Below the pieces are notes generated by a model. It searched no databases and was not told where the DNA came from. It saw only the letters and a list, made by a program, of their open reading frames with translations. A DNA stretch of 64,000 nt, taken from assembly GCA_917880885.1 (NCBI GenBank), contig OU862906.1:61112665-61176664 (forward strand), written 5' to 3'. Numbering within the stretch: the first letter of the stretch is position 1; every line of letters starts with the position of its first letter. The DNA is from Limnephilus marmoratus (lineage: Eukaryota; Arthropoda; Insecta; Trichoptera; Limnephilidae). This document shows positions 11,221 to 21,766 of this stretch, one piece after another. Both the position numbers and the translations under genes were made by a program.

Positions 11221-11257
11221 TCCTGATGAAGAGAACATCGTTCTTGAAACATGTTGA
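11221..11257 (+). ncRNA. Hammerhead-like ribozyme motif, right arm
   Basis: CUGAUGA core, an unpaired A, stem II GAGAAC/GUUCUU with AUC loop, GAAA core, minimal stem III C-AU-G, then UU (NUH triplet GUU). GUC before the core can pair with GAC after the triplet to make stem I. This is the order of a type I hammerhead with a very short stem III, as in Penelope-like elements. The extra base before stem II may lower or abolish activity. Confidence 0.6.
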
Positions 11258-11602
11258 CTTTTAAATAAAGTTTATTGTGGTATAAACAAAGTGTTTTTAA
11301 TTATTTCATTAATAAAATGGTGCCACAAAGTGAATTTGCTAAATTTGAAGAAGTATTTTATTTTAGTTTAGATATGAATTATATAAAAGACAACAGTAAA
11401 TTAGTTTTTCAATTACTTAAATAATAGATTTGGCAGAATAAATAATTTTCAGGTCAATAAAAACTTAATTAATCTGTAACTAATTAGTATAATTACTAAC
11501 ATGAGACTCAAGTAGTAAATTAAATTTATTGTGGTGTAATTTGGCAGAGAGTGTTCATTATTTGGTGTGTATGAGATTGACGATATTTTGTGAATCGTAC
11601 AA

Positions 11603-11727
11603 AAAACTTATTTATAACTATCGCAAACATAACATACCAATAAAAACTTATTTATAACTATCGCAAACATAACATACCAATAAAAACCTATTTATAACTA
11701 TCGCAAACATAACATACCAATAAAAAT
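11603..11727. repeat. 40-bp tandem repeat, three copies
   Basis: The unit containing tttataactatcgcaaacat starts at 11611, 11651 and 11691 with almost no divergence, so the array is young. Non-coding. Confidence 0.95.
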
Positions 11728-12397
11728 ACTCATTATTTACTTCTTCACTGATGCTGACTGATTGCTGACTTGTCTGAGGAAGTCGTCATAATCATTGTTT
11801 TCAGGAATTTCTTATTTCGAATGCTAACTTTATACTTAATCCTTTTTATATTTAAAAACAAATCTGATTCCGGGATTGTTCCTCTTGCCGGATATAGTCA
11901 AAATAATTTATGCATGATTGTGATCTATAACTAAAATTGACATATATGTATTGTATTGTTAACATTGGATGAGGTTTAGAGGAAGTGCAACTGAGGTTAC
12001 ATTCGGTACTGGGAAAGCATCACATTCTTACGAGTCAAACCAAAGGCCTTTCGCAATATCCGGAATTTTTCCGGCGTTTCCGGCTTGATAAATAACTGAT
12101 TTTTACGATCTTTGATTTGTTGGATTTGTCTTCGCCCCGAATGGAAGAATAGCTATAAATATGAGAACGAATTCTCATCTTTTGAAAGCGCTGCAGGATT
12201 ATTGTGATAGTATAATATTCAGCAGTTAGTGAATTCTAAAAATTCAAAAACGTCGAATGTCAATGGACTGATTGTTTTCCTTTGGTTCTTAAACAAATAA
12301 TGCTGCCCCTCTTTCTTGCACACTAAATGTCATCAGTCGAAAAAGGGACAAACGGTGGACGTATGTCTGCACCCCTCTACAGGAAAAATACAATATA
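11728..12397. other. Non-coding interval with Rep-H fragment
   Basis: No gene seen. At 12295-12385 a block (ctctttcttgcacactaaat ... cgaaaaagggacaaacg ... gacgtatgtctgca) matches the complement of 61264-61365; this dispersed fragment is called Rep-H. A further shared phrase, tctcatcttttgaaag, occurs at 12174 and 61637. Confidence 0.5.
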
Positions 12398-13031
12398 TCT
12401 ATCAACTATATAAGTAAAAATGAATCGCCTAGATGTATGTACGCGCATAAGTTCCGAACGATTTTAACTATTTCATTCAAAGTTTTAGAATTTTATGTGT
12501 GCATGCCCGCGAAGGTTTCTATATACACTGGTGAGTTCTGGCATTATGAAATTTGCATAAAAAATTGCAATAGGTGGCACGCTAGGTGTTAGAAAACTGA
12601 ATGTACCGGGACTGAATGAATGGAATGCGGGAAAGGTGAGGGGAACCCGGAAGGGGGGAGCGGAACTTGAAAGGGGGTGTTCGCGGGAGGGGGGAGAAGG
12701 AACCGGGAGGGGGGAGGGGAACTCGGGAGGGGGGAGGGGAACTCGGGATTGGTTTGGCGGTACGGGGAAAACGGGCGAGGGGAGTGGCGAGTGGGAATGC
12801 GGAAGGGGAACGGGACGAATGGGAAAGGACACGCAGGGAGAAACAATTTCTTTATTATGTGGCATAGCAACGCATACTGGGAACTCACTATAATAATATA
12901 AATGGAGCGACCGATCGATTTGATTTGTATGCAGATTAACAGATGGCGGTGTTAGTTAAAAGGTTGGGTAATCATCCAGTAGATGGCGTTGTGTTTCGTT
13001 ATTCACAGTAACGCATCTCCGGGTCAGCTAG
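12398..13031 (+). mobile_element. Helitron 2, non-autonomous, G-rich core
   Basis: Starts TCTATCAACTATATAAG after A12397 and ends ctccgggtcagCTAG (13028-13031) before T13032. The last ~130 bp (gatggcgg..., gttgggtaatcatc, gatggcgttgtgtttcg) match the 3' part of Helitron 3 at 62248-62487. The centre, 12610-12845, is a strongly purine-rich strand with many G4-G6 runs; the open frames there are by-products of composition. Confidence 0.85.
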
Positions 13032-13660
13032 TTATTAATAAAAGAAATATATGGTAATACGCAATGAAAATGGCTGATAACCGAGAATTCTATACCTTCC
13101 TAATTAAGTAATGGTTATTATTCTCAGTAGCCAATTTATTCATCAAGAGCTTTACAAAATGCAATCAATAGTGCACTAAACGAAGCTACCTAATGGTATA
13201 ATTATTTTAATGATAGCTGCTGATGCTCAATGGTGATCGAGCAGGAATTTGTCGATTTCAATACACAATACAGATTTCCAGGAAGAAAAAGATATATGAC
13301 AGGGTAGAAAGAGAACAGATTTTATTCACACCAAATTCATGCCGTGAGAAAATAAGATATCTAGTTGGATACTTATTTATGGTCTTAATTAAACAATTAT
13401 TAGCAAACAAATGCGACTAGAATCTTAAATACACTGACCTTTTCTCTCTAGGATAAACTTGCGTGTATATACACGAGGTAACATCGAGTGCCAACTCAAT
13501 GAAATACCGACCCATTTTCTCCAAAGAGTGGTCAAGTCCATTTTTTATATTTTAGAATTTCACAGCTTCTAATGATAGCTCTCAACTTTCATGAATGTCT
13601 CTGAAATATCTCAAAATTATTGAACTTTCCTCATCTAACAATACAACTTATAGCTCTATA

Positions 13661-14021
13661 CAGGGTGTCCGGGGATAAAGTGCATTAACTTCGGGAGGTG
13701 ATTCTACGTGATGGTAGGAGTTTTCCGAAATCCCAACATTTTTTTCCCATACAAAAAGACGTACCTACTAAAAATCCTTAGTGTGAGGTACGATCTTACT
13801 TGCTGAGAGCCTGACGGGCACGATTGTGGCAACATTTCATGGTTGTATCGAAACAGCGGAAAATAATAAAGCTGGACGCATACGCCGGTCTATTTTTATC
13901 TTTTTACCACAAAACTACCCCTAAAAGTTAGAATTTCGAAAAAAGTTTTTTATCTTTTTTACTTACAATATCATGTAGAATCACCTCCTGAAGTTAATGC
14001 AGTTTACCCCCGGACATTCTG
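13661..14021. mobile_element. TA-duplicating MITE, copy 1
   Basis: Inverted ends beginning CAGGGTGTCCGGGGATAAAG and closing with the complement ending ACATTCTG, between TA dinucleotides. The ends extend about 45 bp (gtgcattaacttc, aggtgattctac). A TA duplication suggests a Tc1/mariner-group derivative. Sister copy: 23822-24198. Confidence 0.88.
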
Positions 14022-14048
14022 TATTTTTTAACCTTATGCCGTCGTTGT

Positions 14049-15372
14049 CAATTTGGGAGGCGGGGATGGGAACCGCCGCCCCGGGAACCATTTATTGGAT
14101 TACCAACACCTCTGCCATAGGTCACCCCAAGTGGTTCGCTACGTTTGGTCATTTAGCGGGGTTGCCCGGGTTCATGGGGTGAGTTTTGTCCGAATCTTGG
14201 CGGCGGATGCGTTTGTCCACCAACTGCGTTGCAGGCCGGATCGTGGTTGAGACGATTGAGGGAGACCTGTAGACCTCTCCAGCTGGACTCTTCGGAACTT
14301 CGCCTTACGTTGATTCATAAGTCCGTCACTCCTGGACACACTGACCCCCATATTCCTACCCACCCCCAGTACCGGATTATCCGTAAGGCAGAGTAGGCTG
14401 CCTAGGGGTCCCGCATCGGCTAGGGGCCCCGCGTCCCGAGAAAAAATGACTTGCTTCAATTAGTGAGCAACGAAGTTTCGGAAAAACTCAGCTTTCAAGA
14501 CATTTTAATTTTTTTTATTAGGAATATTTACAGGATAATAACATTAGGTACACGCATTAAAGAAACAACAAATTATATTAATTAGGTTATAACCCAATAT
14601 AAATAACTAATGTTCACATCATGCACAAATAATAAATAAAAAGTCTATAATTAAAACAAATATATAAACAAAGTTGTATTTTACTTTTCTTTCATTCTAT
14701 TTGTTGCAACTGTATTTGAATATCTTTGGTTGCAACATTATTTATTTTTGTTTTATTTTTTGTTTTTATTTCTAATTATGTGTTTAAAATATAAATTTTG
14801 TTCAAGCTTCAGTATGCACTACCTATCTGCTTGCTAAAATTCTTTGGGAAAGGTTGTCTGGAAAAGATCACTTTAGTGACAAGACGGCTCATTGTAATGT
14901 TTTTTTTAATAATATATATTTTTATTTCTATGTATGTGTCCTTTTATGTGCAATAAGTAGTTTTTCTAATATGTTGTCAACCAGGTTGAAAAACGTAGTT
15001 TCGTCAGCATAGAGGATAATTCAACATACAAACTGTTTAAAACGCTGTATTTCCATCAATGTTACCAAATTCCTCAAATGGTGAGAACATTATTAACAAA
15101 CGTATCTTACGTTTGGAGGCCCATTATTCAACCCCCCCCCCCCCCCCCCCCATTTGTATGCGATTTGTAAAGGGGCCCCGAGACGTGCATTGCCTAGGGG
15201 CCCCGACATTGTTAATCCGGCCCTGCCCACCCCTCATACCTTTTTCCTTCCCACTACTTTCTCTCCTTCCTTTCCCTTAAAAGACCCTTCACACGGCATC
15301 TCCAAAGATGACATAGGCCCCGAGGGAAATTATTTTCCTCAGAGTCTCCTGTATGAAACTGGTGGAAAAAAT
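14049..15372 (+). repeat. Rep-A copy, split by a hAT-like element
   Basis: Rep-A is a dispersed repeat of about 330-450 bp that begins caatttgggaggcggg, contains caccgccgccccgggaacc-like and ggttcgctacgtttggt blocks, and ends in a polyA-type tail after a long hairpin (ctccacaca ... gccctgagg / cctcagggc ... tgtgtggag). Here it runs 14049-14366 and resumes at 15226, with the hAT-like insertion between. PolyA tail suggests a retroposon (SINE or retroelement 3' end), but no A/B boxes were found. Confidence 0.8.
14367..15225. mobile_element. hAT-like element, non-autonomous, inserted in Rep-A
   Basis: Ends CAGTACCGGATTA and, inverted, CAGGGCCGGATTA, each followed by a cctaggggcccc-type block. 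The 8-bp target duplication cccacccc is at 14359-14366 and 15226-15233. CAG ends plus 8 bp are hAT hallmarks. The interior is AT-rich and non-coding apart from a C18 tract near 15131. Confidence 0.92.
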
Positions 15373-16229
15373 AAAATCGTTGGTCCTGGCCAGATTTTAA
15401 ATCTGTGTACAATTTTTTTTTCTTACCGCACTCTGGGCGTTTCTACAAACTTTCCCCGAGACGTGAAAATGAATGATTAGTTGTCGCGAATCGGATGTTT
15501 TACATATCCAACCGTTATCATCTGTTATGGTACACAATGGATATGTTTCACCTTTACGTAGAAGAGCGTGTGCTTATTAAAATTGCCACGATGGCAATAT
15601 GTACCATATAATATGCAAAATAAGCTTATTTACAAAAGAAAATTAAGTAGCTGTCATTACCAATAATTAATTAATAAAATAAAAAATCAAATGGCCAAAT
15701 AAAACCAATATTTTATTTAGCAAATAGAAAAAATATCCCTGTCAAAAAAGCTAAGTACCTTGTGGTGATGTTTACTAAACGATGCTACAAAAATTGTCTG
15801 TAACAATTTTTTTTTGTGATGCAATCTTTTCACGTTAAAAAATGTTTGTTATTGAAACTAGCAAAGCTCTCTAACGGTGAGTTTCCAACGCAACTATTTT
15901 CAGCTTGCAACTCTATTTACATGACGATATTTAAGCAAAAGCACATACTTCTTTGATATAGGTACCCTTTTCAAATGATTAATAAGAAAAGGGGATTTGA
16001 AACCAACTATAATAAGCTTATATCTATTATAATTATAATTTAATACTGACCAGGTTTTGGTTTCAATTTACTCCAGACAGGAGACCTCAAGGAGAATATT
16101 CTTTTCCTTAGAACGTGTGTCATCTTTGGGGATGCTGTGTAGAGAATCTTTTTATTTTTTTATATTTTTTATTTAATTATATTTTATTTGTAACAGATTT
16201 TTGGGGTTTTTTGGCTACCACGCTAGACT
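15373..16229. other. Non-coding interval with Rep-A fragment
   Basis: No gene seen. A short minus-strand piece of the Rep-A 3' hairpin lies at about 16068-16165 (aggagacctcaaggag ... catctttggggatgctgtgt). The rest is unassigned AT-rich DNA. Confidence 0.5.
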
Positions 16230-16475
16230 AGAAAAATAGAAATAAAAATGAAAATTTTGAAATACAGAATCTAATAATACAGGTTTAGTGTTAAGAACTC
16301 ATGTATTCTATACAAATATATAAATTGAAACTTAAATAAAAGTAGGTGAAAAATTAAGAAAAAAAAATATATTTTAAGGAAAAATAGAAATAAAAATGGA
16401 AATAAAAATGGAAACAAAAATTTTCAACTGCAAAAATTAATAATTAAAATGTAGTGCTAAGAACTCATGTATTCT
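16230..16475 (-). repeat. Duplicated 3' UTR of a non-LTR element
   Basis: The phrase ttaagaactcatgtattct / ctaagaactcatgtattct occurs at about 16292 and 16455, with similar A-rich sequence before each. It lies directly 3' of the RT fragment at 16457-16663 (minus strand), as expected of a tandemly duplicated 3' UTR. Confidence 0.5.
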
Positions 16476-16663
16476 TTGAAGTTGAATTTATTTATGGAAA
16501 GGAAGGATTGAACCTGGGTCTGGTAGTGGCCAAGTGGTGAAGAGACCCGTGTTGTAGGAGGAAAAATATCGGCCGGCAAAACGTTCCACTGCCGAGCTGT
16601 TGAACTCAAGAACGAGTCGTAGAAAGGATCCGTTTTGATGTGACAATTGTCAACTGTATACAA
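16457..16663 (-). pseudogene. Non-LTR retrotransposon RT, extreme C terminus
   Basis: The frame reads ...HIKTDPFYDSFLSSTARQWN followed by VLPADIFPPTT. The signature SF-x-x-R/TA-x-x-WN-x-LP-x-D/E-(I/V)F is the last conserved block of Jockey/CR1-type ORF2 proteins as recalled. Only about 60 codons survive, and no palm-domain motif is present. It ends LSINKFNFKEYMSS, then stop. The upstream part (above 16663) is unrelated GC-richer DNA, so this is a strongly 5'-truncated insertion. Inactive. Confidence 0.7.
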
Positions 16664-17203
16664 ATGCTATTTACCAAAATACTCCTCTCTTATATTGTAC
16701 TCATTATATTACGTAATGAATTTCTCCACTACCGCGTCTCATGGCCGCCGATTTAATCGCTGCCTTTAATCGGTCGTGCAATTACAAGCCGCCCGCCCGA
16801 GGTAAGGCTCAACTTTCGAGACGAGCTTTTGTTTTGTACCGCATGTATTGTAGTTTGTGAATAGCTGAATAGAACCATACCGATGTACGCGCATAGTTCT
16901 CAAGTTCTCGAACATTACCTGGCGAAGGTAGGTACCGCCGCGCCGTCTGCCGGCAAATATCTAGACGGCAGAAGGAGGCAAAACTTTCCCTTTGGAGGCA
17001 AAGCTCGACACACCGGAACCTGGCTGTATGTGTATTTAGACACAACTGAAGCATATAATCATTTTTTAGAAGCAGTAGCGTACCTCCGAAGTACCTACTT
17101 GCAGTTACCTATGTAAACTTTAATTGTAACATTTTTGGAAAGTCGTCAACCCACGAGCTTTTGAACTAAATATATTAGAGTTAGAGCCTAATTTTTTTTT
17201 ATA

Positions 17204-18145
17204 TTAGGTCCTCACATATGAAATTGGCGTTTAGCCGTACTGGCAACTTTGATCTCAAATATCTTCTCTTTGGTTAGGAATACCAAATTCAAATTTATAT
17301 AGCTATTTACTCATGTATTTGTGTTTCGAAAATTATAATTCATTTGTTTTTTCCTTAATTGTTTTTTTTTCTTTGCGTCACTTAGTTAACAAAATGGAAA
17401 ACTTGAAATATCCCGTTATTTACGAGTACGAGTTCCACCGTGGCACCAGTGCTGCAGAAACGGCTCGAAGGATTAATGATGTGTATGGCGACGGTGCCAC
17501 AAAAGAAAACACAGTGTGTTTTGGTTCCAACGTTTTCGTTCTGGAAATTTCGACCTGCAGAACAAGCCCCGTGGACGGCCGGAGACCAAAGTTGATAATG
17601 AAGAATTGAAGGCTATTGCGGAAGCGGATCCATCGCAAACCACGTCCGATTTAGCTGCAGGCTGCGGTGTTATTGATAAAACTGTTTTAATCCACTTGAA
17701 GCAAATTGGGAAGGTGAAAAAGCTTGAAAGCTGGGTACCTCACGAATTGAGTGAAGCAAATCAACAAACGCGCGTTAGAACGCTAGAAAACACACTGCAC
17801 AACAGACGGCTACCAAATTAGAGGAGCTTCAATTTGAATGTCTAAGACATCCACCGTACTCTCCGGACCTTGCCCCAAAAGATTAACATTTTTTTCGAAA
17901 TTTGGATAACTTCTTGCAAGGGAAAAAAATCAACTCCGATGGGGCAGTCCAAACCGCCTTCAAAGATTTTATTGATTCCCGTCCGAATGGTTTTTTAGTA
18001 AAGGGATCGATGAACTACCTATGAGATGGCAAAAGTGCATAGATAGCAATGGTACATACTTTGATTAAATAAATACATTATATTTAAAAAAATCGACTTT
18101 ATGTTCCTCCCATACAAAACGCCAATTTCATATGTAAGGACCTAA
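17204..18145 (+). mobile_element. mariner element, internally deleted
   Basis: Inverted ends of about 28 bp: left (T)TAGGTCCTCACATATGAAA..., right the complement ending ACCTAA at 18145. TA dinucleotides sit at both edges. Length about 940 bp against roughly 1.25-1.3 kb for a full mariner. Encodes a broken transposase. Confidence 0.92.
17394..18068 (+). pseudogene. mariner transposase pseudogene
   Basis: Starts MENLKYPVIYEYEFHRGTSA, the paired-like HTH of mariner transposases (AAETARRINDVYGDG; then, after a frame change near 17515, WFQRFRSGNFDLQNKPRGRP and ETKVDNEELKAIAEADPSQT, KTVLIHLKQIGKVKKLE, WVPHELSEANQQTR). After about codon 140 it jumps to the C-terminal third: FECLRHPPYSPDLAPKD, stop, HFFRNLDNFLQGKK, ending GTYFD and stop at 18066-18068. 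The central catalytic region with the first Asp of the DD34D triad is deleted; the Asp of SPDLAP and the Asp of APKD remain. Cannot be active, though ends may be mobilised in trans. Confidence 0.93.
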
Positions 18146-18377
18146 GTATGATTTTTTTATTTGATTCTTTAAATGACCTTTAACACTAAAATGCCGCTAT
18201 ATTATATTTCCAGTTATATTCTTGATTTATAAAAAATGTTCACAAGTGTATCGGAAAAATAATCTTTCTTTTTTTTCGAAGAAAACTTCTTCAGAAAGGT
18301 TTTCACTTTGTGATTGCATTATTTATTTTAATGAAAAGACAAATAACTTTGTTCACGTCACTTTTATTTATATACAA

Positions 18378-18414
18378 TCAACATGTTTCGTGAACGATGT
18401 TCACATCATCAGGA
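18378..18414 (-). ncRNA. Hammerhead-like ribozyme motif, left arm
   Basis: The complement is identical to 18592-18628 over the whole motif: CCTGATGA, GTGAAC-ATC-GTTCAC, GAAACATGTTGA. Confidence 0.55.
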
Positions 18415-18591
18415 TCAAATGCATACTAAACTTAAAAATTAAAAATAGATCATATATGGGAGGAAGGGATAGGAGGAAGGGGAAGGGGTAAGATTGGATA
18501 AAGTCCCCCTAATCTTACCCCTTCCCCTTCCTCCTACCCCTTCCTACCATATGTGATCTATGTTTAATTTTTAAGTTTAGTATACATTTGA

Positions 18592-18628
18592 TCCTGATGA
18601 TGTGAACATCGTTCACGAAACATGTTGA
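18592..18628 (+). ncRNA. Hammerhead-like ribozyme motif, right arm
   Basis: CUGAUGA, an unpaired U, perfect 6-bp stem II GUGAAC/GUUCAC with AUC loop, GAAA, stem III C-AU-G, UU. Stem I can form from GAUC before the core and GAUU after the triplet. Relative to 11221-11257, stem II and stem I bases change in pairs, which favours conserved RNA structure. Confidence 0.6.
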
Positions 18629-18705
18629 TTGTGTATAAATAAAAGTGATCTAAACAAAGTTATTTGCTTAGATAAGAGAAACAAAAGGTTATTTGTCTTT
18701 TCATT

Positions 18706-19602
18706 AAAAAAAGAGGAAAAATAATGTTGAAACATGGTTGAAACCTAACTTCACCCAGGTGAAGTCAGATGGTTCAGGCAATTTCTGTGTATTTATGCAC
18801 AACGATAGAATTGAAAAATCGAAGATTTTTTAAATAGTTTGTAATCCCCTCTTACCCCATTTTTGTATACGTTAGCCCCACACAGGAGGCCCTGAGGAAA
18901 ATAATTTCCCTTAAGTCGTCTTACGGGATGCTTTGTTAAGGGTCTTTTTATGGAAAGAAAGGAGAGGAAGAAATAACAAAAATAATTACACAGCAGAACT
19001 TGTTTATAAATAAACTGCTTTTCTTATATAATTTGAAAAAAAACTTTGAATTTTAAAAGTATATGTATTATTAAATTAAATTATTTTTTTATCCACCTAG
19101 TACACAATTACAAAATCTCTTGAAAATGGTTTTCCCTGTGATCGATAAATTAAAAAAAAATAATGAATATGAATGATCAAATAATTTATTTTAAAACTTC
19201 GTATAAAAATAGTAGCATTTCCTCAATGAAGTTCAACCTCTGTGACGAGAATGACATAGTTTGTAGACAAGCGTAAAAATAGACTATTCGTCACTTTGAT
19301 TGGACAGGGTTCTAACTTCACTTTGCCTTGCTCTGGGATATGATTTGCCAAACCTGAGCGTGCAGGTAGAACCATATGCAACCAGCAAGGGCATAATAAT
19401 TCATTGCATAAGTTTCTAACTATACACTAATATAGGGCCACGTTCTAGTTAATTATTTCCTTCTAATTATATTAAAATAAAATACTTAACACACGATTGA
19501 ACCTCAAAAATAGAAATTGTTAAATAGATTATGAGAATTCGTCTTTGCAAACTTTGACACTTCAGAACTTTGTAAGGTGAAGTTAGTACCCAAAACTATA
19601 CT
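18706..19602. other. Non-coding interval with Rep-A fragment
   Basis: A minus-strand Rep-A 3' end lies at about 18862-18972 (cacacaggaggccctgagg ... gtctttttatgg). Otherwise no gene, and no other repeat recognised. Confidence 0.55.
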
Positions 19603-20023
19603 AAAGCCTCAATTACATTCAGCTAGTTTACAGGCTACTATTTACCAATTTTTAAAGCGGGTGAATCGGTGAGTGAGATTGTTATGATGACACACAAAAC
19701 TCACACAACACTCGCTCAGCAGCGTAGGAAACCGGTAGGAAACTGGGGTCGCTGCTAACGCGAGTAGCAAGAATAACGACGCCTGCGTGAACTAATTCTG
19801 TCAGAAGTTTGACAGTCGAAATCAGCTGTTTTTTGGCAGCCATATTGAAAACATAAATAATCCAAACACGAGTTAGCTTGTAGCTAGTAAAGTTGACGAC
19901 CTTTCAACTTTTTTCGTAGATAGTCAACAATCTGCTAGTTAGCAAGTAATACGATTACACTGAGCGAGTTAGTGAATTTCCCAGATAGTAGCTTGTAAAC
20001 TCGCCCAATGTATTTGACTCTTA
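19603..20023. mobile_element. Old DNA element with ~45-bp diverged inverted ends
   Basis: Left cctcaattacattcagctag and tttacaggctactattta face a right end that, complemented, reads gtcaaatacattgggcgag and tttacaagctactatct. About three quarters of positions agree by eye. It abuts the Rep-A copy at 20029. No duplication recognised. Non-coding. Confidence 0.55.
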
Positions 20024-20028
20024 ACCAA

Positions 20029-20481
20029 CAATTTGGGATGCGGTTGTGGGTACCGCCGCCCTGGGAACCATTTATTGGATAACCAATAAACACCTCTGCC
20101 ATATGTCACCCCAAGTGGTTCGCTACGTTTGGTGACTTAGAAGGGGTGTCCAGATCTTGGCGACGGATGCGTTTGCCCACCTGCTGTGTAGCGAGAGAGA
20201 GGCTGGTTGAGGGAGGCATTTGACCTTTCCAGCCGGACTTTCGACCCATCATCGCCTTGCACCGCAGATGGAGGGATGGATTCATACGTCCGTCACCCCC
20301 GGGTACACTGGCCCCCAGATTACTAACCATCCTCATACCTTTTTCCTTCACAGAACTTCATATTCTTCCCTTCGTTAAAAAGACCCTCCACACAGCATCC
20401 CTTAAGACGACGTAGGCCGTGAGGGAAATTATTTTCCTCCTCCTCCGTAGGGTCTCCTGTGTGGCGCTAATGTAAAAAAAA
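20029..20481 (+). repeat. Rep-A copy, nearly full length
   Basis: Runs from caatttgggatgcgg to an A8 tail (20474-20481). It includes the central section (ccaccttgcacc-like, gttgagggaggcatttgacc) missing from shorter copies, so it is the best guide to the full unit, about 450 bp. The 3' hairpin is intact but partly mutated (gtgagggaaattattttcctc). A frame on the minus strand is a by-product. Confidence 0.8.
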
Positions 20482-20617
20482 TCAACTGTCATATACAAAA
20501 TATACAAAATTGCAAAAGGTTCAAAAAGATGTTAGAAGCCGTGATAAAACCTTGTAAAATAAATGGAAAGTTTAAAAGTTTGATGTTAGTACTTCGTCAC
20601 CTAAATATCTTCGGAAA

Positions 20618-20886
20618 GGGGCGTCCATTAATCACGTGATTTTTTTTAGCAACTTTTTAACCCCCTCCTCCCCCCCCATTGTGATATGTGGTGAGGTTTT
20701 AGACTAACCCCCCCCCCATACCCAAAATCACGATTGAATTTCAGAATATTATCATGCGTTCAACGAAAAATAAATGCACGTGATATTTCATTATAGCCCC
20801 CGCCCCCCTCGTGATATTTCGTGATTTTTTCCGAACCCCCCCCCCCCCAACCCCTTTCGAGCCTCACGTGATTAATGGACGACCCC
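20618..20886. mobile_element. Poly-C MITE, family H1, copy 2
   Basis: Inverted ends GGGGCGTCCATTAATCACGT / ACGTGATTAATGGACGACCCC-type, flanked by AAA (20615-20617, 20887-20889). Internal poly-C tracts and gtgatat motifs as in the 4069 copy. Confidence 0.9.
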
Positions 20887-20889
20887 AAA

Positions 20890-21766
20890 TACAAATTATT
20901 GGCTCTGAAAATTATTTTTTTGTAGAAAGATCAAAAGAAATGGTTTTGCATCCAAAGGCCATTTTTGATAAAAAATGTCAGTTAGAACCTTGCCAAACTG
21001 AGGTGGCGTTTTGTTATGATTATAATATTATGCGGCGGCAAGCTTCAAGCAAAACGTGAACAGGTAATTTTCTATACCTTACCAGAATGCAAATCTATTT
21101 CTAGGCGAAGTTGACTGAGGTGATATGGTCATGCATTATGAAGTTATAGTACCTACTTTTAACCTGTAGCTGACCTTCTTTTATTATTACAGTAATGAAA
21201 TTATGCTAAACATAACTATATTATATGCAGGTTTCTAGTGCATTATGTCAGTATTTCTTGGAAATTATAAGTATTTTTGTTTCACGCAATGCATACTAAA
21301 TAGAACAATGTCAAATGCACATTAATGATGTACCTGGTTCACCTACTTACATTCAAGCCGAGTATATGTACATAAGTAATTCGTAAAATTATATATATTA
21401 AATGTACTTGTTACTACTGAATAAATAAAAAAAAGTCTGATGCCATGTTTTCACCACTTTATTGTGATTATCTAATTTATACGTTGTTTCAACTGGATTC
21501 GGTTATATCCCAACCTTCTTTAGGAAATAATTATTATTATAAACTAACCTGCTTAGGTTAGTTACTCTTCTTAGTTCTGTAGTTACAGACATTTATTTAT
21601 TTATAAGGTTCATTAAAAAAATAAAGAGAGAGGAGGACATGGCATCAGAAAGTGGATGGTAGTGGGGTAGAGGGGTTCACAGGAAGAAAGGGAATAACCT
21701 TTGTGGCTTTTGGATGTTATTTTTTTCTGGATATTTTCGGGATGTTCTGTATTAGCGCCGTCCGAG
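20890..21766. other. Non-coding interval
   Basis: AT-rich, no recognisable gene. The section 21600-21766 just 5' of the endonuclease remnant does not read through in frame. Confidence 0.4.

Larger units (their letters stand above)
10702..11319. mobile_element. Foldback element with hammerhead-like motifs in both arms
   Basis: Arms of roughly 300 bp mirror each other around about 11010, from attttattaatgaaat (10702) to its complement ending near 11319. The arms include a G/C-asymmetric stretch and one hammerhead-like motif each, so one motif is on each strand. No ORF and no clear target duplication. Tail-to-tail or inverted pseudo-LTR arrangements are known for Penelope-like elements, which also carry hammerheads; assignment to that group is inference. 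Confidence 0.85.
18330..18705. mobile_element. Second foldback with hammerhead-like motifs in both arms
   Basis: aatgaaaagacaaataac at 18330 is mirrored by ttatttgtcttttcatt ending 18705. Arms include atacaatcaacatgtttcgt and a purine-rich gaggaaggggaaggggtaag stretch facing its complement. The right arm has about 29 extra bp with a duplicated gttatttg. Same plan as 10702-11319 (outer AT part, hammerhead motif, G/C-asymmetric inner part) but different sequence, so related families. Confidence 0.85.

Noticed and set aside
12485..12901. Pro-rich (minus) and Gly/Arg-rich (plus) frames
   Set aside because: They are products of the purine-rich Helitron core; overlapping frames in both strands are open for compositional reasons.
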